From Acaudatibacter sp963835495 (GTDB lineage: Bacteria > Pseudomonadota > Alphaproteobacteria > Caulobacterales > Caulobacteraceae), in the NCBI GenBank assembly GCA_963835495.1, contig CAWIFQ010000005.1:1612001-1676000 (forward strand): DNA of 64,000 nucleotides, written 5' to 3'. Below are positions 1 through 8,765 of this stretch, in pieces. A program made the position numbers and the translations under genes. The notes beneath the pieces were generated by a model, which worked only from the letters and a program-made list of their open reading frames with translations, ran no database searches and was not told where the DNA came from. Within the stretch, counting starts at the first letter, position 1. Every line of letters starts with the position of its first letter.

Positions 1-845
1 CTGGCCGGGCTGGCCGAGGGCGGCGTCGATCTGGGCGGCGGCGGACTACATCCTCGGCACCTCGGCCGGCTCGTTCGTCGGCTCGCAGCTGGCGATGGGG
101 CGCAAGGCGGCCGACATGGCCGGCGCGATCCTGGCCGAGGCCGAGCGCCGGCCCCGCGGCCGCGGCCGGCAAGCGGCCGGCGGCGCAGGGAACGGCGGGC
201 GGCGCGCCGAACCTCGGCTTCCTGTTCCAGAAGATGCAGGAGGCGCCGCTCGGGCGAGCGCGACCGCAGGAGGTGCGCCGCGAGATCGGCGCCGTTCGCG
301 CTGGAGGCCAAGACGATCGACGAGGCGAGCTTCATCGGCAGCTTCGGCCGCCAGCTCAGCGAGCCGGCCGAGGACGCCTGGCCCTCGCGCGGCTTCGCCT
401 GCACCGCGGTGGACGCCGAGACCGGCGAGTTCGTGGTCTGGAACGCCGACAGCAAGGTCGGGCTGGCGCGCGCGGTCGCCTCCAGCTGCAGCGTGCCCGG
501 CGTCTATCCGCCGATCACCATCAACGGGCGCCGCTACATCGACGGCGGCATGCGCTCGGGCACCAACGCCGACCTGGCCACCGGCCACGACCTGGTGGTG
601 GTGGTCGGCCTTCGCACCGCGGGCGACGCCGAGATGTCGGCGCGCATGCGCGCGCCGCTGGAGAGCGAGATGCAGGTGCTGCAGGACGGCGGCGCCCGCA
701 GGTCGAGCTGATCGTGCCCGACGACGCCAGCGTCGCCGCGTTCGGCGTCAACCTGATGGACGCCCGCGAGCGCCCTGGCGCGGCCAAGGCCGGCCTCGAG
801 CAGGGCCGGGCGCTGGCGGCGGCGCTGAAGGTCGTCTGGGGCTAA
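1..845 (+). CDS. Patatin-like phospholipase, 5' truncated, frame broken
   Basis: This is the 3' part of a serine lipase of the patatin family (acyl-ester hydrolysis through a Ser-Asp dyad). The start lies left of the window. The nucleophile elbow GTSAGS is encoded at about 56-73. The catalytic Asp motif DGGMRSG is at about 541-561, in the well-read stretch 409-711 that also holds SSCSVPGVYPPITING. The C-terminal part (QVELIVPDDAS to the stop at 843-845) is in another frame. Frame changes fall near 35, between about 150 and 300, and near 700, while homology continues across them, so sequencing error is more likely than decay. The stop is followed directly by a palindromic repeat. The family call is firm; substrate and cellular location cannot be read. 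Confidence 0.75.
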   Translation, partial: GRAGRGRRRSGRRRTTSSAPRPARSSARSWRWGARRPTWPARSWPRPSAGPAAAAGKRPAAQGTAGGAPNLGFLFQKMQEAPLGRARPQEVRREIGAVRAGGQDDRRGELHRQLRPPAQRAGRGRLALARLRLHRGGRRDRRVRGLERRQQGRAGARGRLQLQRARRLSADHHQRAPLHRRRHALGHQRRPGHRPRPGGGGRPSHRGRRRDVGAHARAAGERDAGAAGRRRPQVELIVPDDASVAAFGVNLMDARERPGAAKAGLEQGRALAAALKVVWG

Positions 846-963
846 CCCTCCCCCTTGAGGGGAGGGTGGTCGCGAAGCGGCCGGGTGGGGGTCTCTCTCC
901 GCGACCCGGCCGTCGCCGGCAGCCCCCCACCCCCTGACCCCCTCCCCTCAAGTGGGAGGGGGG
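846..963. repeat. GC-rich palindromic intergenic repeat, CCCTCCCC type
   Basis: The left arm (ccctcccccttgagggg) and the right arm (cccctcaagtgggaggg) are inverted copies around a G/C-only core. The same design, with TTGCGGGG arms, recurs at 14722-14857 and 36857-36991. It fills the whole gap between two convergent genes and could form a strong hairpin able to end transcription from both sides. Confidence 0.7.
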
Positions 964-967
964 AACG

Positions 968-2301
968 CTACCCCGCCGGATGCAGGCGGTAGTCGACGTC
1001 GTCCCAGGTGACGGCGGCCATCTCCTTCCGCCGCGGGCCCATGTAGCCGAACAGGAAGGCGCCGACCTTGCGCATCTGGATCTCTTCCGAGCCCTCGGTG
1101 ATGCGGTAGCGGCGGTGGTGGCGGTAGATGTGCTCGAACGGCTTGTGGCGCGAATAGCCGATGCCGCCGTGCACCTGCATCGCCCGGTCGGCGGCCTCGC
1201 AGCCCAGCCGGTTGCCCCAGTAGTTGCACATCGAGACCTTGTCGGAGATCTGCCGCTCGACCTCCTTGTGCGGCATGCGGTCGATCTCCCAGGCGGTCTT
1301 GCGGATCAGCAGGCGCAGCATCTCGCACTGGGTGTGCAGCTCGACCAGCGGCCACTGGATCGCCTGGTTGTCGACTAGCGGCTTGCCGAACGGCTTGCGT
1401 GGCCCGGGCGTACTTGACGCTCTCGTTCGATGCAGTAGACCGCCGCGCCGAGCGACGAGGCCGCCTGGCGGATGCGGTTCTGGTGCACGAAGCTCTGGCC
1501 GAGGCCCAGGCCCTGGCCCTCGACGCCCCAGATCGCGTCGTCCGGCACCCAGACGTCCTTGATGCTGACCCGCGGGTGGTCGGTGGGCATGTTGAAGGTC
1601 CAGAGGTACTCCTCGATCTTCACGCCCGGATCGCTGGCCGGCACCAGGAAGACGGTGATGCCGGCGGCGTCGCCGTCCTTCCCGGACGTGCGGGCGAAGC
1701 ACATGATGTAGTTGGCCACGTGCATGCCGGTGGTCCACATCTTCTCGCCGTTGATCAGCCAGCCGGCTACGCCGTCGCGCTCCTGGCGCACCGCGCGGGT
1801 CTCCATGTAGGTGGCGTCGGAGCCGTGGTCGGGCTCGGTCAGGCCGAAGCCGGTGCGGATCTCGCCCTTCTGCAGCCGTTCGGCGTAGCGCTCGTACTGG
1901 GCGTTGGTGGCGAACTCCTTGAACATGATGATGAAGGGGTTGTTGCCGACGATCGAGTGCTCGGTCTGCAGGTCGTTGTGCAGGCCAAGGCCCTTGGCGG
2001 CGAGGTGCTCGCGGATGATCGCCATGGCGAGGTTGGTGCCGCCCTTGCCGCCCCACTCGACCGGCCAGGCGTAGCGCAGGTGCCCGGCGTCGTCGGCGCG
2101 CCGGCGCGCCTCGCCCAGCAGCTCCTCCCACTCCTTGCGCGGCAGGCCGCCGTTGTCCCAGTCGGTGCGGGCGTGCTCGCGCCGGTGGTCGAAGAAGCGG
2201 ATGTTGTCGTCCTGCGCCTCCAGCGGCTTGATCTCGGCCTCGATGAAGGCGTCGAGCTCGTCGAGGTAGTCCTGGATGTCCTGCGGAATGTCGAAATCCA
2301 T
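968..2301 (-). CDS. Acyl-CoA dehydrogenase family protein
   Basis: FAD-dependent alpha,beta-dehydrogenation of an acyl-CoA, about 440 residues. The start ATG (2301-2299) gives MDFDIPQDIQDYLDEL. The family signature TEPDHGSDA lies at about residue 160 and the C-terminal QVHGGIGYSRHKPFEH and ITEGSEEIQ segments are present; the Glu of TEGSEE is at the usual catalytic position. Two small frame breaks sit close together near 1400-1425 and homology resumes after them (RKPFGKPLVDNQAIQ). It is the last gene of a minus-strand operon with the DUF6285 gene (16 bases upstream) and the phosphotransferase-like gene. Such APH/dehydrogenase pairs resemble split forms of ACAD10/11, so a role in handling hydroxy-acyl or other unusual acyl groups is possible but inferred. 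Confidence 0.88.
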
Positions 2302-2317
2302 CGGGTGTCCTCTTGGT

Positions 2318-2705
2318 CTAAGTCCCGGCCCGTTCCGCCAGTGCGGCGCGGTAGCCGGCGTAGGTGGGCTGGTCGACGGCGAGCTTGGCGAGCGTGGTGG
2401 CCCACAGGTGCTCGTTAAGGCCGGGGGTCTCGAGGGTCGAGCTCGCCGTCGCCGATGCGGCGGGCCAGTTCGCGGTTGAGGGTCGGCAGGTCGCCGTCGA
2501 CCTGCAGCAGGGCGCGCAGCCGCGCCAGCTCCTCGGCGTCGGCCTTGGGCGCGAGCGTCAGCTGGCGCTGGCATGATCTCCAGCGCGTTGGCCGCCACGC
2601 GCGGCTGGAACGAGATATGCGGGCCGGTCTCGCGCGGTCGCGGGGCCTTTGAGGAAGGTGGCGACGCGGGCCGAGGATCTCGTCGGGGCGCGGCTCGTCC
2701 TGCAT
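2318..2705 (-). CDS. DUF6285 family protein, frame broken
   Basis: A small protein of about 129 residues between the phosphotransferase-like and dehydrogenase genes. Its ATG (2705-2703) overlaps the TGA of the upstream gene by one base (TGATG), which fixes the start. Pieces that match the family are MQDEPRPDEILG at the N-terminus, RVAANALEI in the first third, LAPKADAEELARLRALLQ in the middle and LAKLAVDQPTYAGYRAALA at the end. They lie in three frames, with breaks at about 2410-2450, 2570 and 2660. No enzymatic motif is visible. Members of this family commonly sit beside APH and acyl-CoA dehydrogenase genes, so it is probably a partner of one of them. Confidence 0.65.
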
Positions 2706-3741
2706 CAGGCGGCTCCCTTGCCGGCCAGCAGCCGCATCAGGTCGACCTCGTTCTCGGAGGCGCGCCGGGCGATCACCCCGCGCTCCACGCGGTCGCCGGC
2801 GCGGAACGCCGGGATCATGCCGGCGCACATCACCCCCCAGCGCATCGAGCCGAACACCTCCCAGAACAGCGCGTGGGCGCGGTCGACCGGCTCGCCGCCG
2901 GCGGCCTCGTAGCCGGCCCACAGCTCCTCGCGCTGGCCGAAGCCGCCGACCGGCTTGTCGACGACGCCGAAGCGCCAGGAGTTGGTGCAGATCCAGCCCA
3001 GGTCCTCCATCGGATCGCCGACGTGGGCGATCTCCCAGTCGAGCACGGCGACGCACGCCGGTCTGGGCCGAACATCAGGTTGCCGTTCCTGAAGTCGCCG
3101 TGGACCAGCTCGCGGCCGCGAGGGCGGCGGCAGTGTTCGCCCAGCCAGCGGAACGCCAGGTCGAACACCGGCCGCGGCCAGTCGGTGGCCTGGTAGCTGG
3201 CCTGCAACTGCGCGATCAGCTCGGCCGCGCCGGCCCGCTTCAGCGGCGGCGCGTCCTCGGTCGGAATGGCGTGGATGCGGGCCAGGATCTCGCCGCACTG
3301 GCGCGCCAGCTTCGGCCGCACGTCGGCGAAGCGCGGGTCGCGCACGATCCGCCCGCCCAGCGTCTCGCCCTCGACGAAGGCCATGATGAAGCCGTGGCCG
3401 AGCCCGTCCTCCGGCGTCAGCACATGGCGCACCGGCGGCACCGGCGCGCCGGCGGCGACACCAGCCGCAGGATCTCGGCCTCGGTCTCCAGGCCGATCGA
3501 GGTCGAAGCCTCGGTCCGCTCGACGATCGCGCCGCCCGGCGCGCGGCGCAGGATCAGCGACTGGTCGCCGTCCGGCCGCAGCAGCTCGAAGCGCCAGATC
3601 TCCTGCGTCGCGCCGGCCGTCAGCCGAGGTCACCTTGGCGACGCCGGTCGAGCCGGGGAAATGCCGCTGCGCGACCACGGCGAGCCGCTCGGCGACGATC
3701 TCGCCGGGCGTCCTGACCTGTGCCGCGTCGTCGGACGCCAA
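2705..3741 (-). CDS. APH-family phosphotransferase (acyl-CoA dehydrogenase-linked)
   Basis: A protein-kinase-like phosphotransferase of about 345 residues. The Brenner-type catalytic motif HGDFRNGNLMF lies at about residue 220, followed by the metal-binding LDWEIAHVGDPMEDLGW. The TTG start (3741-3739) is chosen because a strong ribosome binding site, GGGAGGAAG, sits a few bases before it on the minus strand. Frame breaks occur near 3065, 3460 and 3630. It leads the APH-DUF6285-dehydrogenase operon. The family name comes from antibiotic kinases, but the operon points to phosphorylation of a hydroxy-acyl-CoA intermediate, as in ACAD10/11; resistance is not suggested. Confidence 0.8.
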
Positions 3742-3929
3742 GGCTTCCTCCCGCTTTTCGCGCGACCCTATCCGAGGCGGCGCGGCGGTGGAACGGTCAC
3801 GTCGGGGCAGGCGGAACGAGCGGCGTTGGCGCGCCAGATAATCCCGCTATCTCTGTCACGACAGAAATCGGAGACGCCAGTGAAGCCGATGCCGACCGTT
3901 CCGCTCAGGCCCGCCGCGGCCTGACCCCG

Positions 3930-4211
3930 ATGCAGTTCACCAAGCGCCTGCGCCCCGGCGTCATGGCCGGCGAGATCACCGAGACGGTGCGGATCTGGCG
4001 CGCCCCGCACGTCAAGGTCGGCGGCCGCTACCCGTTGGGGCCGGGCGTGGTCGAGGTGACGCGGGTGCGCGAGATCGAGATCGCCGACATCACGCCCGAG
4101 CTGGCGCGTCGGTCCGGCTTCGCCGGCGTGGTCGACCTGCTGAAGGTCGCCAAGCACGGCGCCGGCCAGCGCGTCTTCCTGATCGATTTCGAATACCACG
4201 CCGACGCCTAG
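3930..4211 (+). CDS. ASCH domain-containing protein
   Basis: A 93-residue protein starting MQFTKRLRPGVMAGEIT. It has the layout of a stand-alone ASCH domain, a PUA-like beta-barrel thought to bind RNA. Family-like elements are RIWRAPHVKVGGRYPLG, a basic-hydrophobic strand around VEVTRVREIEIADIT, and RSGFAGVVDLLKVAKHG. A longer reading upstream to 3720 has low-complexity arginine-rich sequence and overlaps the divergent phosphotransferase start, so the ATG at 3930 is preferred. It stands alone with no obvious partner; a role in translation or RNA handling is only a family-level guess. Confidence 0.75.
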   Translation: MQFTKRLRPGVMAGEITETVRIWRAPHVKVGGRYPLGPGVVEVTRVREIEIADITPELARRSGFAGVVDLLKVAKHGAGQRVFLIDFEYHADA

Positions 4212-4437
4212 GACCCGCGCGCTTCGCCGCCCGGGTCGGCGTCCCGAATAGTCAAGCTTGTGTCCCGTATCGCAACCTCTCGTCTCGAAATGTTCTGGTT
4301 GGCTGGCCTTCGGGCCGAGCCTAGCGCCGTCGCGTGGTCGGCGTTGTCGAGGGGCCCGTTTCGCCGCCGACCGCATTCGGCTGGAGCACCGGCCTCGGCC
4401 CCGCTATCACAGGCGACATCATCCGAGGCCCGATTGC
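4212..4437. other. Intergenic region without recognisable gene
   Basis: These 226 bases lie between the ASCH and cation-transporter genes. No convincing ORF, terminator or repeat was seen. An in-frame extension of the downstream gene back to 4258 is open but has no membrane-protein character. The promoter of the transporter gene probably lies here. Confidence 0.4.
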
Positions 4438-5031
4438 ATGAACGGAGACGAGCAGGTCCGGCGCGCGGTGCGCCTCGTCGCCTTGCTGAACCTCGCCTAC
4501 TTCGGCGTCGAGATGGCGGTCGCGCTTCGCATCGGTTCGGTGTCGCTGCTGGCCGACAGCGCCGACTTCTTCGAGGACGCCGCCGTCAACTTCCTGATCT
4601 TCGCGGCGCTGGGATGGAGCCCGGTTCGCCGCGCCCGCGTTGGCATGGCGCTCTCCGCGGTGCTGCTGTTGCCCGTGGCGGCGTTCGCCTGGACCTTGTG
4701 GCGCAAGCTCGCCCATCCGGCCGCGCCCGACGCCTTCGCCCTGACCGGCGCCGGCCTCGGAGCGCTGGCCATCAACCTGTTCTGCGCCTTCACCCTGGCG
4801 CGTCATCGGGCGCACAGCGGCAGCCTGACTAAGGCGGCGTTCCTGTCGGCGCGCAACGACGCCATCGCCAACATCGGCATCATCGTCGCCGGCGTGGTGA
4901 CCGCATTCACCCGGTCGCTGTGGCCGGACGTGGTGGTGGGCCTCGCCATCGCGGCGATGAACGCGGACGCGGCGCGCGCGGTGTGGGGCGCGGCCAGGGC
5001 TGAACACCGCGAAGCGTCGGCCCAGCCTTAG
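4438..5031 (+). CDS. Short CDF-type cation transporter
   Basis: An inner-membrane protein of about 197 residues with five to six predicted helices and no C-terminal cytoplasmic CDF domain. Helix 2 reads LLADSADFFEDAAVN, giving a DxxxD metal pair in the position of the usual HxxxD. Helix 5 reads SARNDAIANIGII, where Ser replaces the usual His of HxxxD. It therefore looks like the short 'cation transporter' subfamily rather than a zinc exporter of the ZitB/CzcD kind, and the transported ion is not predictable. The ATG at 4438 is preferred because residues upstream of it are arginine-rich and non-membrane. Confidence 0.72.
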   Translation: MNGDEQVRRAVRLVALLNLAYFGVEMAVALRIGSVSLLADSADFFEDAAVNFLIFAALGWSPVRRARVGMALSAVLLLPVAAFAWTLWRKLAHPAAPDAFALTGAGLGALAINLFCAFTLARHRAHSGSLTKAAFLSARNDAIANIGIIVAGVVTAFTRSLWPDVVVGLAIAAMNADAARAVWGAARAEHREASAQP

Positions 5032-5040
5032 GCAGCTAGC

Positions 5041-6141
5041 CTAGGCGGCCGCTTCGGCCGGCTCCTCCTGCGCCACGAAGCCTTTCCAGTTGTTCATGTA
5101 TTCGATGAACGCCGGGCTCAGGCCCTCGTGGGCCAGGTGGGCGCGGCTGACCGGCAGGGCGATCGGCTGGAAGTCCGGGTCGGCGGCGTAGAGCTTCGGC
5201 ACGTCATGGTGCAGCACCGCGGCGCGGCCGAGGATGGCGAAGTCGGCGCCGGCGTCCAGCAGGCGCCGGAAGTCCGCGCCTTTCATCAGCTTGCCGGCGG
5301 CGCCCAGGCGGGTCTCGCCGCGGGGCAGCTCGGCGAACCAGTCGATCAGCGGCTTGGTGGCGAACTCGGCCTCGACCGGCGCCTTGAAGCAGTCCCACAG
5401 CGACATGTCGACAAAGTCGAGGTCGCCGGAGCTCAGCATCCAGCCCGCGACTTCGCGCTGCTCGGCGAACTTCAGGCCGAACCGCTCAGGCGAGATGCGG
5501 ATGCCGAGCTGGAAGTCGGGCCGGGTGCGCTCGCGGACGCCCTTGATGATGTCGAACACGATCCGCGCGCGGTTCTCCACCGAGCCGCCGTAGCGGTCGG
5601 TGCGGCGGTTGGTTTCGGGGCTGAGGAAGGCGCAGAGGATGTACCCGTGCGCGCCGTGCAGCTCGACGCCGTCGAAGCCGGCCTTCTCGGCGCGGACCGC
5701 GGCGGCGATGAAGTCCTCGGTCAGCTGCTCGACTTCCTCGGTGGAAAGTTCGCGCGTGTTGGTCTCGGCGTCCGGGCTCGGGCCGACCGGGCGTTCGCCG
5801 ATCAGCGCCTCGGGCGAGCGCAGGCCGGCGTGGTGCAGCTGCACCGAGCTGACCGAGCCCTGCGCCTTGATCTCGGCGGCCAGCCGCGTGAGCCCGGGAA
5901 TGTGGTCGTCGGACCAGACGCCGAGCTGGCCCGGAAAGCCCTGGCCGATCCGCTGCACGTGCGCCGCGCAGGTCATCACCAGGCCAAAGCCGCCCTTGGC
6001 CCGCATGGTCAGCCAATGGAATTCCTCATCGGACAGCCGCCCGTCCGGGTGGCTCTGACAGTTGGTCAGCGGCGCCAGCATGAAGCGGTTCTTCCACCGC
6101 GGGCCGCGCACAAAGGATATCGGGTCGAGCAGATCGGTCAT
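5041..6141 (-). CDS. NADH:flavin oxidoreductase, Old Yellow Enzyme family
   Basis: An intact 366-residue TIM-barrel flavoprotein. OYE landmarks are LAPLTNCQSHPDGRLSDEE near the N-terminus, LHHAGLRS, GFDGVELHGAHGYILCAFLSP at about 170-190, NRRTDRYGGS and the FMN-phosphate region with FAILGRAAVLH near 315. It lacks the C-terminal 4Fe-4S/FAD extension of 2,4-dienoyl-CoA reductase. The reaction expected is NAD(P)H-dependent reduction of an activated C=C bond. The gene is 7 bases downstream of the saccharopine-dehydrogenase-like gene on the same strand, so they are probably co-transcribed. The physiological substrate is unknown. Confidence 0.9.
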   Translation of the reverse strand: MTDLLDPISFVRGPRWKNRFMLAPLTNCQSHPDGRLSDEEFHWLTMRAKGGFGLVMTCAAHVQRIGQGFPGQLGVWSDDHIPGLTRLAAEIKAQGSVSSVQLHHAGLRSPEALIGERPVGPSPDAETNTRELSTEEVEQLTEDFIAAAVRAEKAGFDGVELHGAHGYILCAFLSPETNRRTDRYGGSVENRARIVFDIIKGVRERTRPDFQLGIRISPERFGLKFAEQREVAGWMLSSGDLDFVDMSLWDCFKAPVEAEFATKPLIDWFAELPRGETRLGAAGKLMKGADFRRLLDAGADFAILGRAAVLHHDVPKLYAADPDFQPIALPVSRAHLAHEGLSPAFIEYMNNWKGFVAQEEPAEAAA

Positions 6142-6148
6142 CGAGAAC

Positions 6149-7314
6149 TCAGTTTTCCAGGGTGAATGTCAGGCCGGCCTTGGCTTCGAGGCGGGCGATC
6201 AGCGCCGCCCCCATCGCCGAGGCGGGAGTCCAGCAGCCGCCGGACGTAGGGGTGCGCGGTACGTCGCGGGCGAGGCAGACGGCCGCTTCGCCCAATATCT
6301 TCGCCGTGGACCCATAGCCCGGGTCCATGTCGCCCTTGATCGCGGCGCGCACCGTCGCGCCGTCGCCGGCTTCGGCGATGTAGAGCAGGTCGTAGAAGCC
6401 AGTCTCCCGCTCCTCTTTCGAAGGGCCCTCGCCTGGCTTAGGTAGGCCGCCCGCGCCGAAATTGAAGCCTCCCATGCCGGGCGCCGCGTCGGAAGGCGGC
6501 CCGTCGAGCATCTGCATCTCGTCGTACTGGAAGCCCGCGCCCCAGGGATGGCCGAGCAGCAGGTTGGAGCGGTGGACCGCCTTGGTGTTGATTCCGGCCA
6601 TCATGAACGGCCCGACCCACGAGCCGGTGACCTTGTCCTCGTAGGCGGCGTCGCCGTTGGGCTGGTCGGCCCCCTTGAACCCGGGCGTCAGCGCGAACGG
6701 GTCGGCCAGCAGCGCGGTGATGCTGGGGTCCTTCGCCGCCGCGGCCTGCGTCGCCATGCCGCTCGCGAGCGTGCCCCCCGAGAGCCCGCCCTTCAGACCC
6801 CGCACCCGGCCGCGAACGCGCGGCGCATAGGCCCCGAAGCGCTTCTTGGCTTCTTCCTCGACGAAGAACACCCCGAGGTCGAACGGGATCGAGTCGAAGC
6901 CGCAGGAGAACACCAGCCGCGCCCCCGACGTCCTCGCCGCCGCCTCGTGGCCTCGATCATCTCGGCGATCCAGTTGGATTCGCCGGTGAGGTCGACGTAG
7001 TCGGTCCCCGCCGCGGCGCAGGCGGCCACCAGCGGCGTGCCGTAGAGCTGGTAGGGGCCGACCGTGGAAATGATCACGCTGGCGCGGCGGACCATGGCGT
7101 CCAGGCTGGCCGGATCGGCCGCGTCGGCGATGATCTGCGGCAGGCTGTCCGGCGCGCCGATCTCGCGGCGGACCTCCGCCAGCTTGTCCGCGTTGCGCCC
7201 CGCGATCGCCCATTTCAGATCGCCGGCGGCGCCGTAGGTCTTGAGCAGATGCTCGGCGACAAGGCGTCCGGTGTAGCCGGTCGCGCCCCAGACGATGATG
7301 TCGAACTCGGCCAT
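6149..7314 (-). CDS. Saccharopine dehydrogenase-like / trans-acting enoyl reductase family protein
   Basis: A Rossmann-fold protein of about 388 residues. The N-terminal nucleotide-binding loop is IIVWGATGYTGRLVAEHLL, followed by WAIAGRNADKL, STVGPYQLYG and DYVDLTGE. One frame break lies near 6945-6955, after which SCGFDSIPFDLGVFFVEEE and the C-terminal half continue normally. The closest recognisable relatives are the mycobacterial trans-acting enoyl reductases and eukaryotic SCCPDH-type proteins, not lysine-biosynthetic saccharopine dehydrogenase, which has other substrate residues. Its tight spacing with the Old Yellow Enzyme gene suggests reductive handling of an unsaturated acyl or lipid substrate. 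Confidence 0.8.
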
Positions 7315-7457
7315 GCGCTTGCCCCCAGTTGGTCGAAGGACCCTTCCGGCCTGCCGCTAGGGCGGTCAACCCCAGCCCATGCCGCCGTGATAGCGGTTGC
7401 ACGCCGCTATTCGGCGCGGCAGTTTGCCCAACCGGCGCCTTGCCATTGGGAGCGGAC

Positions 7458-7790
7458 ATGGACTGGCGGGTTCGAAATGACGGCGCTCAGCTGGTCGCCG
7501 TCCCCACGGGCCGGGTGGACGAGGACAGCTGGAAGGCCTTCAGCAGCCATCTGAACGCCGCCGTCAACGACGCCCTCGTCCTGACGATCCCGACGCTGGT
7601 GATCGATCTTTCCGGGCTCGAGTACATGACCTCCAAGGGCCTGCGCGCGCTCACCCTGGCGAAGAACGAGGCGCGCGGCGCGGTGACGATCCGTCTGGCG
7701 GCGCCGAACGCGACGATGCGGCGGATCCTGTCGATCAGCCGCTACGACATGCTGTTCCCGGTGGTCGACGCCGTCGACCCGGCGAGCTGA
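7458..7790 (+). CDS. STAS-domain protein (anti-sigma factor antagonist type)
   Basis: A 110-residue single STAS domain. The phosphorylation loop is VIDLSGLEYMTSKGLRAL at about 50-67; the conserved Ser of the SKGL motif, the residue phosphorylated by RsbW-type kinases, is present. The start ATG follows GGGAGCGGAC. Thirteen bases separate it from the metallo-hydrolase gene and the next gene encodes a PP2C phosphatase, so the three form one operon. By family knowledge it should switch partners between an ATPase such as the RsbW-like protein at 12030-12488 and free forms, depending on phosphorylation. No sigma factor lies nearby. Confidence 0.88.
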   Translation: MDWRVRNDGAQLVAVPTGRVDEDSWKAFSSHLNAAVNDALVLTIPTLVIDLSGLEYMTSKGLRALTLAKNEARGAVTIRLAAPNATMRRILSISRYDMLFPVVDAVDPAS

Positions 7791-7802
7791 GGGGCGTAAC
7801 GC

Positions 7803-8765
7803 ATGCTGGTCCGCTTCTGGGGCACGCGAGGCTCCCTGCCGGTGGCGCAGCGCGCCGACGCCATCCTGACCCGGATCGCCCGCGCCCTGGTGATCGCCCG
7901 CGGCCGCCAGTTCGCCAGCGAAGCCGAGGCCCGCGAGTTCGCGCGGACCGACATCGAATTCGCGACCTACGGCACCTATGGCGGCGCGACGCCCTGCGTC
8001 GAGATCGAGGCCGACGAGGACGCGTTCGTCGTCTGCGACATGGGCTCCGGCCTGCGGGAGTTCGGCGTCAGCGCCCTGCGCCGCTGCGCCGAGGGCCATC
8101 CGCGCGTCTACCATTTCTTCCTCTCGCATCTGCACTGGGACCACATCATGGGGTTCCCGTTCTTCCGGCCGGCCTACGAGTCCGGCGCGACGATCGTCAT
8201 CCACTCCGGACACGAGGATGCCGAGCATGCGCTGCGCCGCCAGCAGGCGGACGTCTCGTTTCCGGTGCCGTTCGACGCGCTCAAGGCCAACATCGAGTTC
8301 GTCACCCACACCCCCGGGCAGACCTTCGAGGCGGCGGGGCTGCAAGTGAGCCTCATTCACCAGCGGCATCGGCGCGGTTCGTTCGGCTACCGCTTCGAGC
8401 GGCACGGCAGGGCGGTGGTCTACTCCACCGATGCGGAGCACCGGCCGGACGACATGGAGAACGAGGACCTCTTCCAGGCCTTCTTCGCCAATGCGGACCT
8501 GGTGATCTGCGACACCATGTATTCGCTGGGCGATACCGTGAGCCTCAAGCAGGACAAGGGACACTCGTCCAACGTCGTGGCGGTGGACCTCTGCCACGCC
8601 GCCGGCGCGCGGCGCCTCGCGCTCTTCCACCACGAGCCGAGCAACTCCGACGAGCAGATCCAGCAGATGTTCTACGAGACCGTCCGCTACGAGAAGATCG
8701 TGCGCGGCGGTCGGCCGGAACTGGAGGTGGTCTGCGCCTATGACGGACTCGAGGTCGAGGTCTAG
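7803..8765 (+). CDS. MBL-fold metallo-hydrolase
   Basis: An intact 320-residue protein. It opens with MLVRFWGTRGSLPV, typical of the AtsA/PhnP/RNase Z-like branch, and carries the metal motif FLSHLHWDHIMGFPFF at about 101-116. Further ligands are likely in VVYSTDAEH, in the Asp of LVICDTMYS and in the His of LFHHEP. It lies between the STAS gene and the CHASE2-PP2C gene, overlapping the latter by 26 bases, so it belongs to the signalling operon. A phosphodiesterase acting on a signal molecule is one possible role; the sequence does not show the substrate. Confidence 0.85.
   Translation: MLVRFWGTRGSLPVAQRADAILTRIARALVIARGRQFASEAEAREFARTDIEFATYGTYGGATPCVEIEADEDAFVVCDMGSGLREFGVSALRRCAEGHPRVYHFFLSHLHWDHIMGFPFFRPAYESGATIVIHSGHEDAEHALRRQQADVSFPVPFDALKANIEFVTHTPGQTFEAAGLQVSLIHQRHRRGSFGYRFERHGRAVVYSTDAEHRPDDMENEDLFQAFFANADLVICDTMYSLGDTVSLKQDKGHSSNVVAVDLCHAAGARRLALFHHEPSNSDEQIQQMFYETVRYEKIVRGGRPELEVVCAYDGLEVEV

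Noticed and set aside
2705..3741. Aminoglycoside resistance gene
   Set aside because: Only the general APH kinase fold is shared; operon context points to acyl-CoA metabolism.
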